DNA of 64,000 bases from Bacteroidota bacterium. GTDB lineage: Bacteria; Bacteroidota; Bacteroidia; Chitinophagales; JADIYW01. A program made the position numbers and the translations under genes. Shown in pieces: positions 8,550 to 18,900 of the stretch; position 1 is the first letter of the stretch, and every line of letters starts with the position of its first letter. Location: contig JADIYW010000028.1 of assembly GCA_016705125.1 (NCBI GenBank), forward strand, positions 186,001 to 250,000, read 5' to 3'. The notes under the pieces are model-generated. The model saw only the letters and a program-made list of their open reading frames with translations, ran no database searches and was not told where the DNA came from.

Positions 8550-9631
8550 TGGAAAAGGAAACCAATATTGCCACTCAATTATTGAAGCAACTCATTGCAC
8601 AAACTTCTTTTTCAAAAACAGAAGAAAATGCTGCAGCCGTTTTTAGAAATTTTTTAACTAAAAATGCAATTCCTTTTCAAACCCAATTAAACAATACTTG
8701 GGCTACCAACAAATTCTACGACAAATCAAAACCCACTATTTTACTCAACTCGCATATAGATACCGTAAAACCTAACCCAAACTGGACTTTAAATCCTTTT
8801 GAACCCCAAGAAATAGATGGTAAAATATACGGATTAGGAAGCAATGATGCTGGAGGTTCTTTAGTGGCTTTATCTTCTACATTTCTGCATTTTTATGCTT
8901 TAGAAAACCTTTCTTTCAATATAATTTTACTCGCATCTGCTGAAGAAGAAATATCAGGAAAAAACGGCATTGAATCTTTATCGTCAATAACCGATAATTG
9001 TGAATTTGCTATTATTGGCGAGCCTACCGAAATGGCAGCAGCCGTTTCTGAACGAGGATTGATGGTATTAGATGGCAAAATAATTGGAAAGGCTGGTCAT
9101 GCTGCTCGTGAGGAAGGCATTAATGCAATATATTTAGCACAAAAAGACATCCACTTTTTTGAAACATTTGAATTTGAAAAAACAAATCCATTTTTAGGCA
9201 AAATAAAAATGAGTTTAACACAAATCAACAGCGGCACACATCACAATGTTGTGCCAAGTCTTTGTGAATATGTGGTAGATATTAGAATGATTCCTGAATA
9301 CAATTTTGAAGAAATAATCGATTTAATTCAGCCACAAATAAATGGGAAAATTGTCGCACGGTCTATGCGTTTAAAACCGTCCATTTTGCCCACAGACCAC
9401 TATTTTCATTCCATTTTGAGCCAGTTAAATATAAAATCTTTTGGTTCTTCTACCCTCTCCGACCAAGCCTTGCTGAACATTGCAAGTGTAAAAATTGGCC
9501 CAGGGAAATCTGAGCGGAGCCATTCAGCGGATGAGTTTATTTACAAAAATGAAATCGGAGAAGGCATAGAAATTTACACAAAAATACTCCACCAACTAAA
9601 CCAATATTTCGAACAAAAGGCGACAATATGA
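8549..9631 (+). CDS. argE: N-acylornithine/N-acylcitrulline deacylase (M20 family)
   Basis: Zinc-dependent M20 amidohydrolase. In Bacteroidota arginine synthesis it would remove the acyl group from N-acylcitrulline, because carbamoylation precedes deacylation. The 360 residues hold the metal ligands H69 and D71 in NSHIDTV, D100 in SNDAGG, the glutamates of SAEEEIS (131-137), the glutamate of IGEPTEM, and a C-terminal His in SERSHSADEF. The start overlaps the argB stop (TAATG) and the end overlaps argH (ATGA). Confidence 0.9.
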   Translation: MEKETNIATQLLKQLIAQTSFSKTEENAAAVFRNFLTKNAIPFQTQLNNTWATNKFYDKSKPTILLNSHIDTVKPNPNWTLNPFEPQEIDGKIYGLGSNDAGGSLVALSSTFLHFYALENLSFNIILLASAEEEISGKNGIESLSSITDNCEFAIIGEPTEMAAAVSERGLMVLDGKIIGKAGHAAREEGINAIYLAQKDIHFFETFEFEKTNPFLGKIKMSLTQINSGTHHNVVPSLCEYVVDIRMIPEYNFEEIIDLIQPQINGKIVARSMRLKPSILPTDHYFHSILSQLNIKSFGSSTLSDQALLNIASVKIGPGKSERSHSADEFIYKNEIGEGIEIYTKILHQLNQYFEQKATI

Positions 9632-10980
9632 AAACTAAATTATGGCAAAAAACTAGCCAAACTGCTTCCGAAAATTTGCAAAAAGTAGAGCAATTTACCA
9701 TTGGAAATGACAACGAATTGGACATGTTTATGGCTGCTTATGATGTATTGGGCACACTCGCACATATCGAAATGTTAGAATCTGTAGGCTTGCTTCAAAA
9801 AGAAGAATTATCCGTTTTACAAACCGAGTTAAAAAGACTATTTAACCAAATCCAGAATGGACAATTCAAAATAAGTGAAGGTGTTGAAGACATACACTCA
9901 GAAGTCGAATTCCAGCTTACAGAAAAATTAGGCGATTTAGGCAAAAAAGTCCACAGCGGACGTTCTCGAAATGACCAAGTTCTGGTAGATATTAAAATGT
10001 ACAGCAGGGCCAGATTAGAATCTATTGTAAAATTAACGAATCAACTTTTCGAAATCTTACTTGTAAAAAGTGAAGAAAATAAAGCCATTTTATTGCCAGG
10101 TTATACTCATTTTCAAATAGCCATGCTATCGTCCGCTGGACTTTGGTTGAGTGCTTATGCCGAAAGTCTAACCGACGATATGGAACTTTTGTATAGCGCA
10201 TTTAAAGTAGTAAACAAAAACCCACTTGGCTCTGGCGCCGGTTATGGCGGTTCATTACCGATAAACCGAACAAAAACGACCAATTTACTTGGTTTCGAAA
10301 CACTAAATTACAATTCTGTATATGCCCAAATGACACGTGGTAAAACCGAAAAAACAGTAGCCTCTGCCCTTTCTTCTTTAGCCGCTACCCTTTCACGTCT
10401 TTCGATGGATTGTACGCTTTACCTTTCACAAAATTTCGATTTCATCGCATTTCCAAACGAACTCACTACAGGTTCGAGTATAATGCCACACAAAAAAAAC
10501 CCAGATGTTTTCGAGTTAATAAGGGCAAAATGCAACAAAATACAAAGCTACCAAACACAGTTTTTCAATATCACCAACAATCTCCCATCAGGCTACCATC
10601 GCGACATGCAGATACTAAAAGACGATTATTTTGCCATGTTTGACGAAATATCCAGTTGTTTAGAAATGATGATAATGATGATACAAAATATCAGTTTCAA
10701 AGAAAACATTTTGAACGATCCACGATACCTACCTCTTTTTAGTGTAGAAGCAGTAAATCAACTCGTTAGCACAGGAATTCCCTTTCGTATTGCCTATCAG
10801 CAAGTAGGATTATCCATAGAAAATGGCACTTTCGAAATGCCAAAACTAAGTCAACATACACATGAGGGTTCCAAAGACAATCTTTGTTTAGACGAAATCA
10901 GATCGGCATACAACCAAACTATACAACAATTCCCCTTCGACAAAATCAATCAAGCTTTGGCAAAATTATCCCAAGAGTAA
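9628..10980 (+). CDS. argH: Argininosuccinate lyase
   Basis: Last enzyme of arginine synthesis, splitting argininosuccinate into arginine and fumarate. The 450 residues belong to the fumarase/aspartase superfamily, with HSGRSRNDQV in the first conserved region and the signature GSSIMPHKKNPD around residue 275. Last gene of the arginine operon. A weak hairpin downstream (10990-11013) has no T-run, so no terminator can be named. Confidence 0.96.
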   Translation: MKTKLWQKTSQTASENLQKVEQFTIGNDNELDMFMAAYDVLGTLAHIEMLESVGLLQKEELSVLQTELKRLFNQIQNGQFKISEGVEDIHSEVEFQLTEKLGDLGKKVHSGRSRNDQVLVDIKMYSRARLESIVKLTNQLFEILLVKSEENKAILLPGYTHFQIAMLSSAGLWLSAYAESLTDDMELLYSAFKVVNKNPLGSGAGYGGSLPINRTKTTNLLGFETLNYNSVYAQMTRGKTEKTVASALSSLAATLSRLSMDCTLYLSQNFDFIAFPNELTTGSSIMPHKKNPDVFELIRAKCNKIQSYQTQFFNITNNLPSGYHRDMQILKDDYFAMFDEISSCLEMMIMMIQNISFKENILNDPRYLPLFSVEAVNQLVSTGIPFRIAYQQVGLSIENGTFEMPKLSQHTHEGSKDNLCLDEIRSAYNQTIQQFPFDKINQALAKLSQE

Positions 10981-11169
10981 AAGCAGGGTTATATTTCAGA
11001 TTTGAGAAATATAGGGTTGAAAATTTTGGGTAAATAAAAGGAAAAAAGAAATAGTTCAAATTTTTACCTTGTGAAAAATAATATTACTTTTTGCATTATC
11101 AACCATAATATTTAGGTTTTATAGCTTAACTTAGCCGACAGAAATAATATAAACTACTGACATCATAAA

Positions 11170-12738
11170 ATGGCAAAACTGAAGAAAGAAATAAAAGAAA
11201 AAGCAATTGAAGTTACCCTTTGGGAAGCAGCTAATAAATTGAGAGGTAGTGTAGAGCCTGCCGAATATAAACACGTTGTATTAGGACTTGTATTCTTAAA
11301 GTTTGCCAGCGACAAGTTTGAAGAACACCGAGCCAAACTCATTGCAGAAGGCAAAGAAAAGTATATTGAGAAACCTGAGTTTTATAATATGAGCAATGTG
11401 TTTTTCTTGGAAGAAATTTCACGTTGGAGCTACATTGTAAAAAAGGCAAGACAAAATGATATTGCTTTAATCATTGACACAGCCCTGCACACTATTGAAA
11501 AGGACAACAAAGCGTTGAAAGGTGCTTTGCCCGACAATTACTTTTCTCGTTTGGGTTTAGATATTACCAAACTGGCTTCTTTGATTAGCGAAATTGACAA
11601 CATCAATACACTTAAAGACAAAGAACAGGATTTGGTTGGGCGTGTTTATGAATACTTCCTAAAAAAGTTTGCAATTGCAGAAGGAAAAGGCAAAGGAGAA
11701 TTCTATACACCAAAAACAATTGTAAGTCTTATTTCAGAAATGATTGAACCTTACAAAGGAATTATCTATGACCCTGCTTGTGGTTCGGGTGGTATGTTTG
11801 TGCAGTCTATCAAGTTTATTCAAGCACACCACGGAAACCAAAAAGAAGTTTCCATTTACGGTCAAGAATACACCAAAACTACTTACAAACTGGCAAAGAT
11901 GAACCTCGCCATCAGAGGGATTTCTGCCAACCTGGGCGAAAAAGCTGCCGACACTTTTGCAGACGACCAACACAAAGACCTGAAAGCCGATTACATAATG
12001 GCAAACCCACCTTTTAACCAAAAAGACTGGCGAGGCGAAAATGAATTGATTGACGACCCACGTTGGAGAGGCTATGATGTGCCACCCAAAAGCAACGCCA
12101 ACTATGGTTGGATTTTGAATATGGTTTCCAAACTTTCAGAAAACGGAATTGCAGGTTTTATATTGGCAAACGGTGCTTTGAGTGGCGGTGGCGAAGAATA
12201 CAAAATACGCAGAAAGCTCATTGAAAATAAACTGGTGGAAGCCATAGTAATTATTCCGAGAGATACTTTTTACACCACCGACATTAGCGTTACGCTTTGG
12301 ATTTTGAACAAAAACAAAAAAGCAAGAACCGTTGAAATAAACGGAAAACAGAAAAACTACCGTGACCGTGAAAGGGAAATTTTGTTTTTGGATTTAAGGC
12401 GTTGGGGACAGGATTTTGAAAAGCAGTTTATAGAACTTACAGAAGTAGAAATTGCCAAAGTTTCCGAGAACTACCACAACTGGCAACAAACCGACTACAA
12501 GAAAACCTACAAAAATGTGCCTGAGTATTGCTACTCTGCAAGTTTTGAAGAATTAAAGGCCAATGATTTTTCTTTGGTGCCAAGCAAATACATTGAGTTT
12601 ATTGACCGTGATAGCGAAATAGATTTTGATACCGAAATGAAACGCATACAAAAGGATTTTAAAACCCTTTTGAAAGAAGAAAAGCAATCGCAAGACCAAT
12701 TGATTAACGCTTTTAAAATATTGGGCTATGAGTTATAA
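11170..12738 (+). CDS. hsdM: Type I restriction-modification DNA methyltransferase subunit
   Basis: N6-adenine methyltransferase subunit of a type I system. The 522 residues comprise an N-terminal HsdM helical domain (about 10-150), SAM motif I DPACGSGGMF near residue 201, catalytic motif IV NPPFN near 278, and a C-terminal part that joins HsdS. It overlaps hsdS by 11 bases. About 190 bases of AT-rich DNA precede it without a clear promoter. Base composition is slightly richer in GC than nearby genes, in keeping with a transferred defence locus. Confidence 0.95.
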   Translation: MAKLKKEIKEKAIEVTLWEAANKLRGSVEPAEYKHVVLGLVFLKFASDKFEEHRAKLIAEGKEKYIEKPEFYNMSNVFFLEEISRWSYIVKKARQNDIALIIDTALHTIEKDNKALKGALPDNYFSRLGLDITKLASLISEIDNINTLKDKEQDLVGRVYEYFLKKFAIAEGKGKGEFYTPKTIVSLISEMIEPYKGIIYDPACGSGGMFVQSIKFIQAHHGNQKEVSIYGQEYTKTTYKLAKMNLAIRGISANLGEKAADTFADDQHKDLKADYIMANPPFNQKDWRGENELIDDPRWRGYDVPPKSNANYGWILNMVSKLSENGIAGFILANGALSGGGEEYKIRRKLIENKLVEAIVIIPRDTFYTTDISVTLWILNKNKKARTVEINGKQKNYRDREREILFLDLRRWGQDFEKQFIELTEVEIAKVSENYHNWQQTDYKKTYKNVPEYCYSASFEELKANDFSLVPSKYIEFIDRDSEIDFDTEMKRIQKDFKTLLKEEKQSQDQLINAFKILGYEL

Positions 12739-13858
12739 GCGTATTGGCGATTATATTCATTTGGTTGATAATCGCAATAAAGATTTAGCGGTTACAAACT
12801 TATTGGGTATAAACATTACCAAGAATTTTATGCCTTCGGTTGCCAATACATCTGAATCGGATTTATCTAAGTACAAAATCATTCAGAAAGGTCAATTCGC
12901 ATATAGTGCTATGCAAGTGGGCAGAGATGAAACTATCCGTTTGGCTTTGTATGCAGAAGAAAATCCTGCAATCATTTCTCCCGCATATTTGGTAATTGAA
13001 GTAAATGACGAAAATGAATTTTTGCCCGAGTATATGATGATGTGGTTTCAAAGACCCGAATCAGATAGATACGGTTGGTTTATTAGCGATAGTAGCGTAA
13101 GAGCAAGTTTAGACTGGGAAAGATTTTGTGAAATACAAATACCAATTCCAGAGATTGATGAGCAACGAAAATTTGTTGCACTCTACAATGGCTTACTCAC
13201 CAACCAAAAAACCTACGCAAATAGTTTGGCTGATTTGCAATTGATTTGCGATACATACATTGAAAACCTAATTAAAACCGAAAAGCCTAAAGTGCTTGGA
13301 GAATATATTGAGAGAATAATAGATAAAAACACGGATGATAAATTTAATTCTGTAATAGGAATCAGTGAAAGAAAAGAGTTCAGAGAACCTGCTGGAAAGG
13401 TAAATAAGGAGAATTTGTCCAATCATTTAATAGTTCGGAAAAACGAATTCGGATACATTCCAAGAATGAATCCATTTAAACCATTGGCTGTTGCATTGTC
13501 GCATTATGATTATCCCGTTTTGGTTTCACCCTCATATGTTGCATTTAGAGTAATTGATACTAAAGTGCTCTTACCAGAATTTTTGATGCTCTATTTCAAA
13601 AGACCAGCCTTTGACAGATACGCAGCTTTTAATGCTTGGAGTAGCACACGAGATACTTTTGATTGGCCTGATATGATTATTGTAAAAGTTCCGATTCCCG
13701 ACATAAAAATTCAAGAAGCCATTGTAACCATTTACCACACTTTGGAAACTCGTAAGCGAATCAACGAACAATTGAAAAACACCATTAAACCACTTTGCCC
13801 TGTGTTGATGAAAGGTGTGGTGTTGAGTTTTAAAACTGAAAAGCAATTGTCTCTATGA
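12728..13858 (+). CDS. hsdS: Type I restriction-modification specificity subunit
   Basis: DNA-recognition subunit with two target-recognition domains separated by helices. The 376 residues show an internal duplication. Each half contains a stretch of the form FMPSVANTSESDLSKYK or ENLSNHLIVRKNEFGYIPRM, then LPEYMMMWFQRPESDRY or LPEFLMLYFKRPAFDRY, and then the helical connector beginning EIDEQRKFV or DIKIQEAIV. The target sequence cannot be inferred. The stop overlaps the start of the next gene (ATGA), so the former Shedu gene was translationally coupled to hsdS. Confidence 0.92.
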   Translation: MSYKRIGDYIHLVDNRNKDLAVTNLLGINITKNFMPSVANTSESDLSKYKIIQKGQFAYSAMQVGRDETIRLALYAEENPAIISPAYLVIEVNDENEFLPEYMMMWFQRPESDRYGWFISDSSVRASLDWERFCEIQIPIPEIDEQRKFVALYNGLLTNQKTYANSLADLQLICDTYIENLIKTEKPKVLGEYIERIIDKNTDDKFNSVIGISERKEFREPAGKVNKENLSNHLIVRKNEFGYIPRMNPFKPLAVALSHYDYPVLVSPSYVAFRVIDTKVLLPEFLMLYFKRPAFDRYAAFNAWSSTRDTFDWPDMIIVKVPIPDIKIQEAIVTIYHTLETRKRINEQLKNTIKPLCPVLMKGVVLSFKTEKQLSL

Positions 13859-14997
13859 GTTTAAGTAATCATAAACCCACTCAAGAGGAAATTGTAAATA
13901 CCTCAATCCCAAATCGACTTTATTGGCACGAGTTTGAAAATAATCGTTTTTTTCAAGTAGTACATCAAGACGAAACAGGATTTGAAATAAAACTTGCTCC
14001 TAAAACAATGTTTAAGGTTAAATACCTTATAGACAAAGAAGATATTGAAGGTTTTGAACTGATAAAAGTTAGCAATATTGCAACACAAAAGGTTTCGCTT
14101 AGCAAATTCAATTTTGCTCAATTAAAAGCATTCCTTTCTTTCATAAGCGAAATTGATTTAAAAGGAATTACAGAAAAGCGGCTTAAAATTTTAGATGACC
14201 AAGAATTAGATACAGATTCTATTCGTTCTGTTAAAACATTATTATCGAAAAAGGGTGGTGCTGAATTAGTAGAAACTTTGATAAACGAAGGCATCATTTC
14301 ATCAAAGGATATTGTAAACACAGCATTTAGAAAACGAGGGCTTCAAATATTTTCAGACTTAAAAAACAACTCGGAATGACCTATGCGAAGCAACAGCTTG
14401 AAGAAGCACAGTGAGAAGGTTGTAATACTTTTGATCAGTGGATTTTTGGCTATGGTTTAGATTATCGCTATCAAGAAATTCTGCAAAGAGAAGTTCATCT
14501 TTCTGATGCAGGGTGGATGGTTCAAATACTGTAATTGGCGATTATCTGTTGGGTGATAACTTCTTTACAACCTTTGTTGAGTTAAAGAAACCTTCAACGC
14601 CATTATTTGGAAAAAAAGGGAATCGTTCAAACTCTTGGAAACTATCTAATGACTTAATTGAATCCGTTTCTCAAATTCTTGAACATAAAGCTACTGGTTT
14701 AATTCGCTTAGATAAACAACAATTCATAAAAGGTGAACCAGTCAACCAAAAGGCTTACGATTCAAGGGTAATTTTAATCATTGGCAAAGATTTGGAAGGA
14801 ACTTGAAAATTCAAGCAATACATTAGAAAAAGAGATTAAAAAGAAAACTTTGGAGTTGTTTAGAATGGATAGCAGAAATGTTGAAATTCTAACTTTTGAT
14901 GAATTGTATGAAAGAGCTTGTTTTATTGCAGAAGGCGAAAATGAGTTAGCAACAAATAATATCAACTATTGTAGATGATGATGACTTCCCTTTTTAA
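13855..14997 (+). pseudogene. sduA: Decayed Shedu-type (SduA, DUF4263) antiphage nuclease gene
   Basis: The pieces of one protein are spread over several frames. 13855-14379 encodes an intact 174-residue N-terminal part. 14376-14510, shifted, encodes TYAKQQLEEAQ, a TGA at 14412-14414, then DQWIFGYGLDYRYQEILQ. 14513-14806, shifted again, encodes GDYLLGDNFFTTFVELKKP, the PD-(D/E)xK core of Shedu proteins, and later KAYDSRVILIIGK. 14781-14975 encodes the C-terminal SRNVEILTFDELYERA. A last shift may lead to the end DDDDFPF at 14995-14997. Intact Shedu proteins are nucleases that protect against phage. Three or four frameshifts plus a stop make function unlikely. It occupies the hsdS-hsdR gap. 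Confidence 0.85.
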
Positions 14998-15106
14998 ATA
15001 TTGGTAAGAAATTCAAAGAAGAAAAATTAGAAAATAGAATACTAAAGTTAACAGAACTGAAAGATTTGCTACTTTACAAATAAGCGACAGTAGAAAATTG
15101 AGAGAT

Positions 15107-15385
15107 ATGGGAAAAGACCTATTTCAGGATATCAAAAAAACCATTGAAGCATTTCAAGAATCATTGAAAGGGCATTTGCCAGCATTAGAGGCAGAGATCA
15201 ATGATTTGATACATTCGGGAAATAAGGACAAAAACACTATTGAAAATACATTAGATACTTTGCTGTCATTGACATATATGGGTGTAGGGAAGGAATTATT
15301 TATACGATTATTAGAATATTACAAAACCATAGATGCAGATGGTGCATCTTTTTATTGGAACGAATACGATAAAGACAATGAATAA
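15107..15385 (+). CDS. Small conserved-looking protein in the type I RM locus, unknown function
   Basis: About 92 residues starting at the ATG MGKDLFQDIKK (an in-frame TTG lies three codons upstream at 15098). It is acidic and helical, with no signal peptide, membrane segment or recognised domain. It lies between the Shedu remnant and the RAYT transposase, and its end overlaps the transposase start by 8 bases. A role in the restriction locus is possible only by position. Confidence 0.6.
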   Translation: MGKDLFQDIKKTIEAFQESLKGHLPALEAEINDLIHSGNKDKNTIENTLDTLLSLTYMGVGKELFIRLLEYYKTIDADGASFYWNEYDKDNE

Positions 15386-15989
15386 ATACAACCCCAATAT
15401 CCACCACCGCCAATCCATCCGCCTGAAAGGATATGATTATGCGCAAGCGGGTTTATATTTCATTACCATTTGTTGTCAACGTAGGGGCAATCCCTCGTGG
15501 TTGCCCTTTGGGGAAATTGAAAATGGGGAAATGAAATTAAATGATGCGGGTATGATGGTTGAAAATGAATGGTTGAAATTGCCTAATCGATTTCAAAATA
15601 TACAATTACACGAATATGTTGTGATGCCAAACCATTTCCACGCCATTTTGGAAATCGTAGGGGCGACCCTTGTGGTCGCCCCTGTAAGGGTATCCCTTGT
15701 GGATACCCAAAATGATGATACCCAAAATGATGGTGATTTACAAAAAGGGCAACCACAAGGGATTGCCCCTACAAAAACCATTGGTGATATGATGGATGCA
15801 TTTAAATCAATAACAACCGTTGAATATATTCGTGGTATAAAAACATTGGGTTGGCAACCATTTGATGGTAAATTATGGCAACGCAATTATTGGGAACATA
15901 TCATACGTGATGAACAATCCTATCAACGCATTTCAGAATATATCATCAACAATCCTGCAAAATGGCCAGACGATAAATTTTATACATAA
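15378..15989 (+). CDS. REP-associated tyrosine transposase (RAYT, IS200-like Y1 family)
   Basis: 203-residue single-domain transposase of the REP-associated type. GLYFITICCQ opens the fold, HEYVVMPNHFHAILEIV carries the HxH (HUH) metal motif, and the C-terminal half has NYWEHIIRDEQSYQRISEYIINNP, with tyrosines as candidate nucleophiles. Start ATG at 15378; its stop overlaps hsdR by one base (ATAATG), so it sits in the hsd operon. The coding sequence contains four in-frame copies of a hairpin repeat (15481-15772) of the kind such enzymes are thought to move. The rest of the gene is open, so it may be functional. Confidence 0.88.
   Translation: MNKYNPNIHHRQSIRLKGYDYAQAGLYFITICCQRRGNPSWLPFGEIENGEMKLNDAGMMVENEWLKLPNRFQNIQLHEYVVMPNHFHAILEIVGATLVVAPVRVSLVDTQNDDTQNDGDLQKGQPQGIAPTKTIGDMMDAFKSITTVEYIRGIKTLGWQPFDGKLWQRNYWEHIIRDEQSYQRISEYIINNPAKWPDDKFYT
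15481..15506 (+). repeat. REP-like hairpin inside RAYT, copy 1
   Basis: Begins GTAGGGGCAATCC, loop CTCGT, then GGTTGCCC; encodes the inserted residues RGNPSWLP after CCQR. Nearly identical to the inverted copy at 15747-15772. Confidence 0.75.
15658..15708 (+). repeat. Two tandem REP-like hairpins inside RAYT
   Basis: First hairpin: 9-bp arms GGGGCGACC/GGTCGCCCC around CTTGT (15660-15682). Second: 8-bp arms GGGTATCC/GGATACCC around the same CTTGT loop (15688-15708). The arms differ between copies but pairing is kept. They encode GATLVVAPVRVSLVDTQ. Confidence 0.85.
15747..15772 (-). repeat. REP-like hairpin inside RAYT, inverted copy
   Basis: Reverse complement of the 15481 copy with one difference in the loop; ends CCCCTAC on the plus strand and encodes GQPQGIAPT. 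Confidence 0.75.
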
Positions 15990-18900
15990 TGAAATTCACC
16001 GAAGAAAAATTAGAACGAGCATTTACTGAGTTGTTGGGGCACGAAGGCTTCCCTCACTATTTGGGCATTACGATAACTCGTAAGCCAGAAGAAGTATTGA
16101 TAGAAGAAGATTTACAAAACTTTTTGTTATCTCAATACGCTGCACAAAGCATTACGGTAAACGAAATCAAATCTATTATTCTTCAACTCAAATCACTTTC
16201 TACTTCTGACCTTTACGAAAGCAATAAAACCTTTTTAAAAATGCTTTCTGATGGTTTTATTCTCAAAAGAGAAGACCGCAACCAAAAAGACATTTACATT
16301 CAACTCATCAATTACGCTGGCTTAAACAAACACCGCCAACCCGAAGCAGACCAACTCATTTCTATTTCAAGCGAATATGAATTACAATATTTAAATGACA
16401 ATAACATTTACAAATTTGTAAACCAATTAGAAATAATTGGGTCAGAAAAACGCATTCCTGATGGGATTATTTATATTAATGGTTTGCCTTTAGTAGTGTT
16501 TGAATTCAAATCTGCCATTCGTGAAGAAGCTACTATTTATGATGCTTTCAAGCAACTAACAATTCGTTATCGTAGAGATATTCCCGAGCTGTTTAAATAC
16601 AATGCTTTTTGTGTTATTAGCGATGGCGTAAACAACAAATCAGGTTCATTCTTTGCTCCGTATGAGTTTTTCTATGGTTGGCGAAGAGTAGCAGGTTTGG
16701 CAAAAGATGTGGACGGCATCGACAGTATGTTCACACTCATTCAGGGAATGTTTCATAAAAACCGTTTGTGTGATATTATCCGCAACTTCATTTACATTCC
16801 TGATAGCTCAAAGAAAAACGAAAAAATTGTTTGTCGCTATCCGCAATACTATGCTGCAAGAGCATTGTATGACAATATCAAGATAGCCCAAAAGCCCGAA
16901 GGAAACGGAAAAGGCGGAACTTACTTTGGTGCTACTGGTTGCGGAAAGAGTTTCACAATGCTTTATCTCACAAGGTTGTTGATGAAAAGCGAATACTTTG
17001 AAAGTCCAACCATTGTTTTAATTACAGATAGAACCGATTTGGACGACCAACTTTCTGGGCAATTTACCAATGCCAAAAATTTCATTGGCGACAATACGGT
17101 GGTTAGTGTAGAGAGCAGAGCCAACCTAAGAGAATTAATTCAAGGAAGACAAAGCGGTGGCGTTTTCTTAACCACCATTCACAAGTTTACAGAGGACACC
17201 CAATTGCTTACCGATAGACCCAATGTGATTTGCATTTCAGATGAAGCACACAGAAGCCAAGTAAACCTTGACCAAAAAGTAAAAGTTACCGAGAAAGGCG
17301 TTACCAAAACGTATGGCTTCGCCAAATACTTACACGATTCATTACCAAATGCCACTTTTGTTGGCTTTACAGGAACGCCAATTGATGCAACGCTTGATGT
17401 GTTTGGAAAAGTGGTAGATGCATACACAATGACGGAATCGGTGAAAGATGAAATCACGGTAAGAATTGTGTATGAAGGCAGAGCAGCAAAAGTGTTGTTG
17501 AATAATTCAAAACTCAAAGAGATTGAAGATTATTATGCTAAGTGTGCTGAGATAGGAAGCAACGAAAATCAGATTGAACAAAGCAAAAAAGAAATGGCAC
17601 AGATGTATGCCATTATTGGCGACCCTGACCGTTTAAAAGCAGTTGCCGAAGATTTTGTAAACCATTATGAAAAAAGAGTTTCAGAAGGTTCAACCGTAAA
17701 AGGCAAAGCAATGTTTGTGTGCAGCACTCGTGAAATTGCTTATGAGTTGTATAAAAACATCATTGAAATAAAACCCGAATGGAACGAAATACGAGCAGCC
17801 GAAGAAGGTGCAGAACTTACCGACAAAGATAAACGAGAACTGAAACCAATTGAACGAATTAAACTCATTGCTACCAGAGGACAAGATGATCCTAAGGAAA
17901 TGTATGATTTGTTGGGAACAAAAGACCAACGCAAAGAATTAGACCGACAATTCAAAAACGAAAAATCGAATTTCAAAATCGCTATTGTAGTTGATATGTG
18001 GCTCACAGGATTTGATGTTCCTTTCTTAGATAGCATTTACATTGACAAACCGATTCAGCGACACAATTTAATTCAAACCATTTCAAGAGTAAACCGCAAG
18101 TTTGAAGGAAAGAATAAAGGTTTGGTAGTAGATTATATCGGCATCAAAACACAAATGAATTTGGCGTTGAAGCAATACAGCGAAGGCGACAAAGACAATT
18201 TCGAAGATATTGCTGAATCCATCATCATTGTAAGAAATCATTTAGACCTTTTAGCTAAACTGTTTCACACGTTTGACAATTCAAAATATTTCAAAGGCAC
18301 AACCATTCAGCAGTTAAACACTTTGAATTTAGCAGCCGAATATGTGCAACAATCCAAAGAGTTTGAAACCCGATTTATGGGCTTGGTAAAGCGACTAAAA
18401 GCCGCTTATGATATTTGTGCAGGAAGCGAACAATTAACGCAGTTAGAAAGAGATTACACACATTTCTATTTGGCAGTTCGTTCCATAGTTTTCAAATTGA
18501 CCAAAGGCAATGCACCCGACACAGCACAGATGAACGCCAAAGTTCGGGAAATGATAAAAGAAGCTTTGCAAAGTGAAGGAGTAGAAGAAATTTTCAAACT
18601 CGGTGACGAAGCAGAAACCGAACAAGACATTTTTGATGAAGATTATTTGGCGAAGATTGATAAAATCAAATTGCCGAATACCAAAATCAAATTGCTTCAA
18701 CAGTTATTGGCTAAAGTGATTGCAGAAATCAAAAAAGTTAATCGTGTAAAAGGAATTGACTTTACCAAAAAAATGCAAGCCTTGGTTGAACGCTACAACA
18801 ACGAACGAAAAGAGGATGTTTTAGTAGGTCAGGTATTAGAAGATTTTGCAGACGAAATCACGAAGTTAATTTTAGAAGTTCACAAAGAATTTTCAGCTGG

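Noticed and set aside
10990..11013. Terminator after argH (TATATTTC/GAAATATA hairpin)
   Set aside because: The stem is A/T-only except one pair and no T-run follows; it is followed by GGGTTG.
14998..15097. Separate small gene between the Shedu remnant and the next ORF
   Set aside because: A short frame (KKFKEEKLENRILKLTELKDLL) ends at a TAA near 15081 and has no start codon or family match; it may be further remnant sequence but cannot be supported as a gene.
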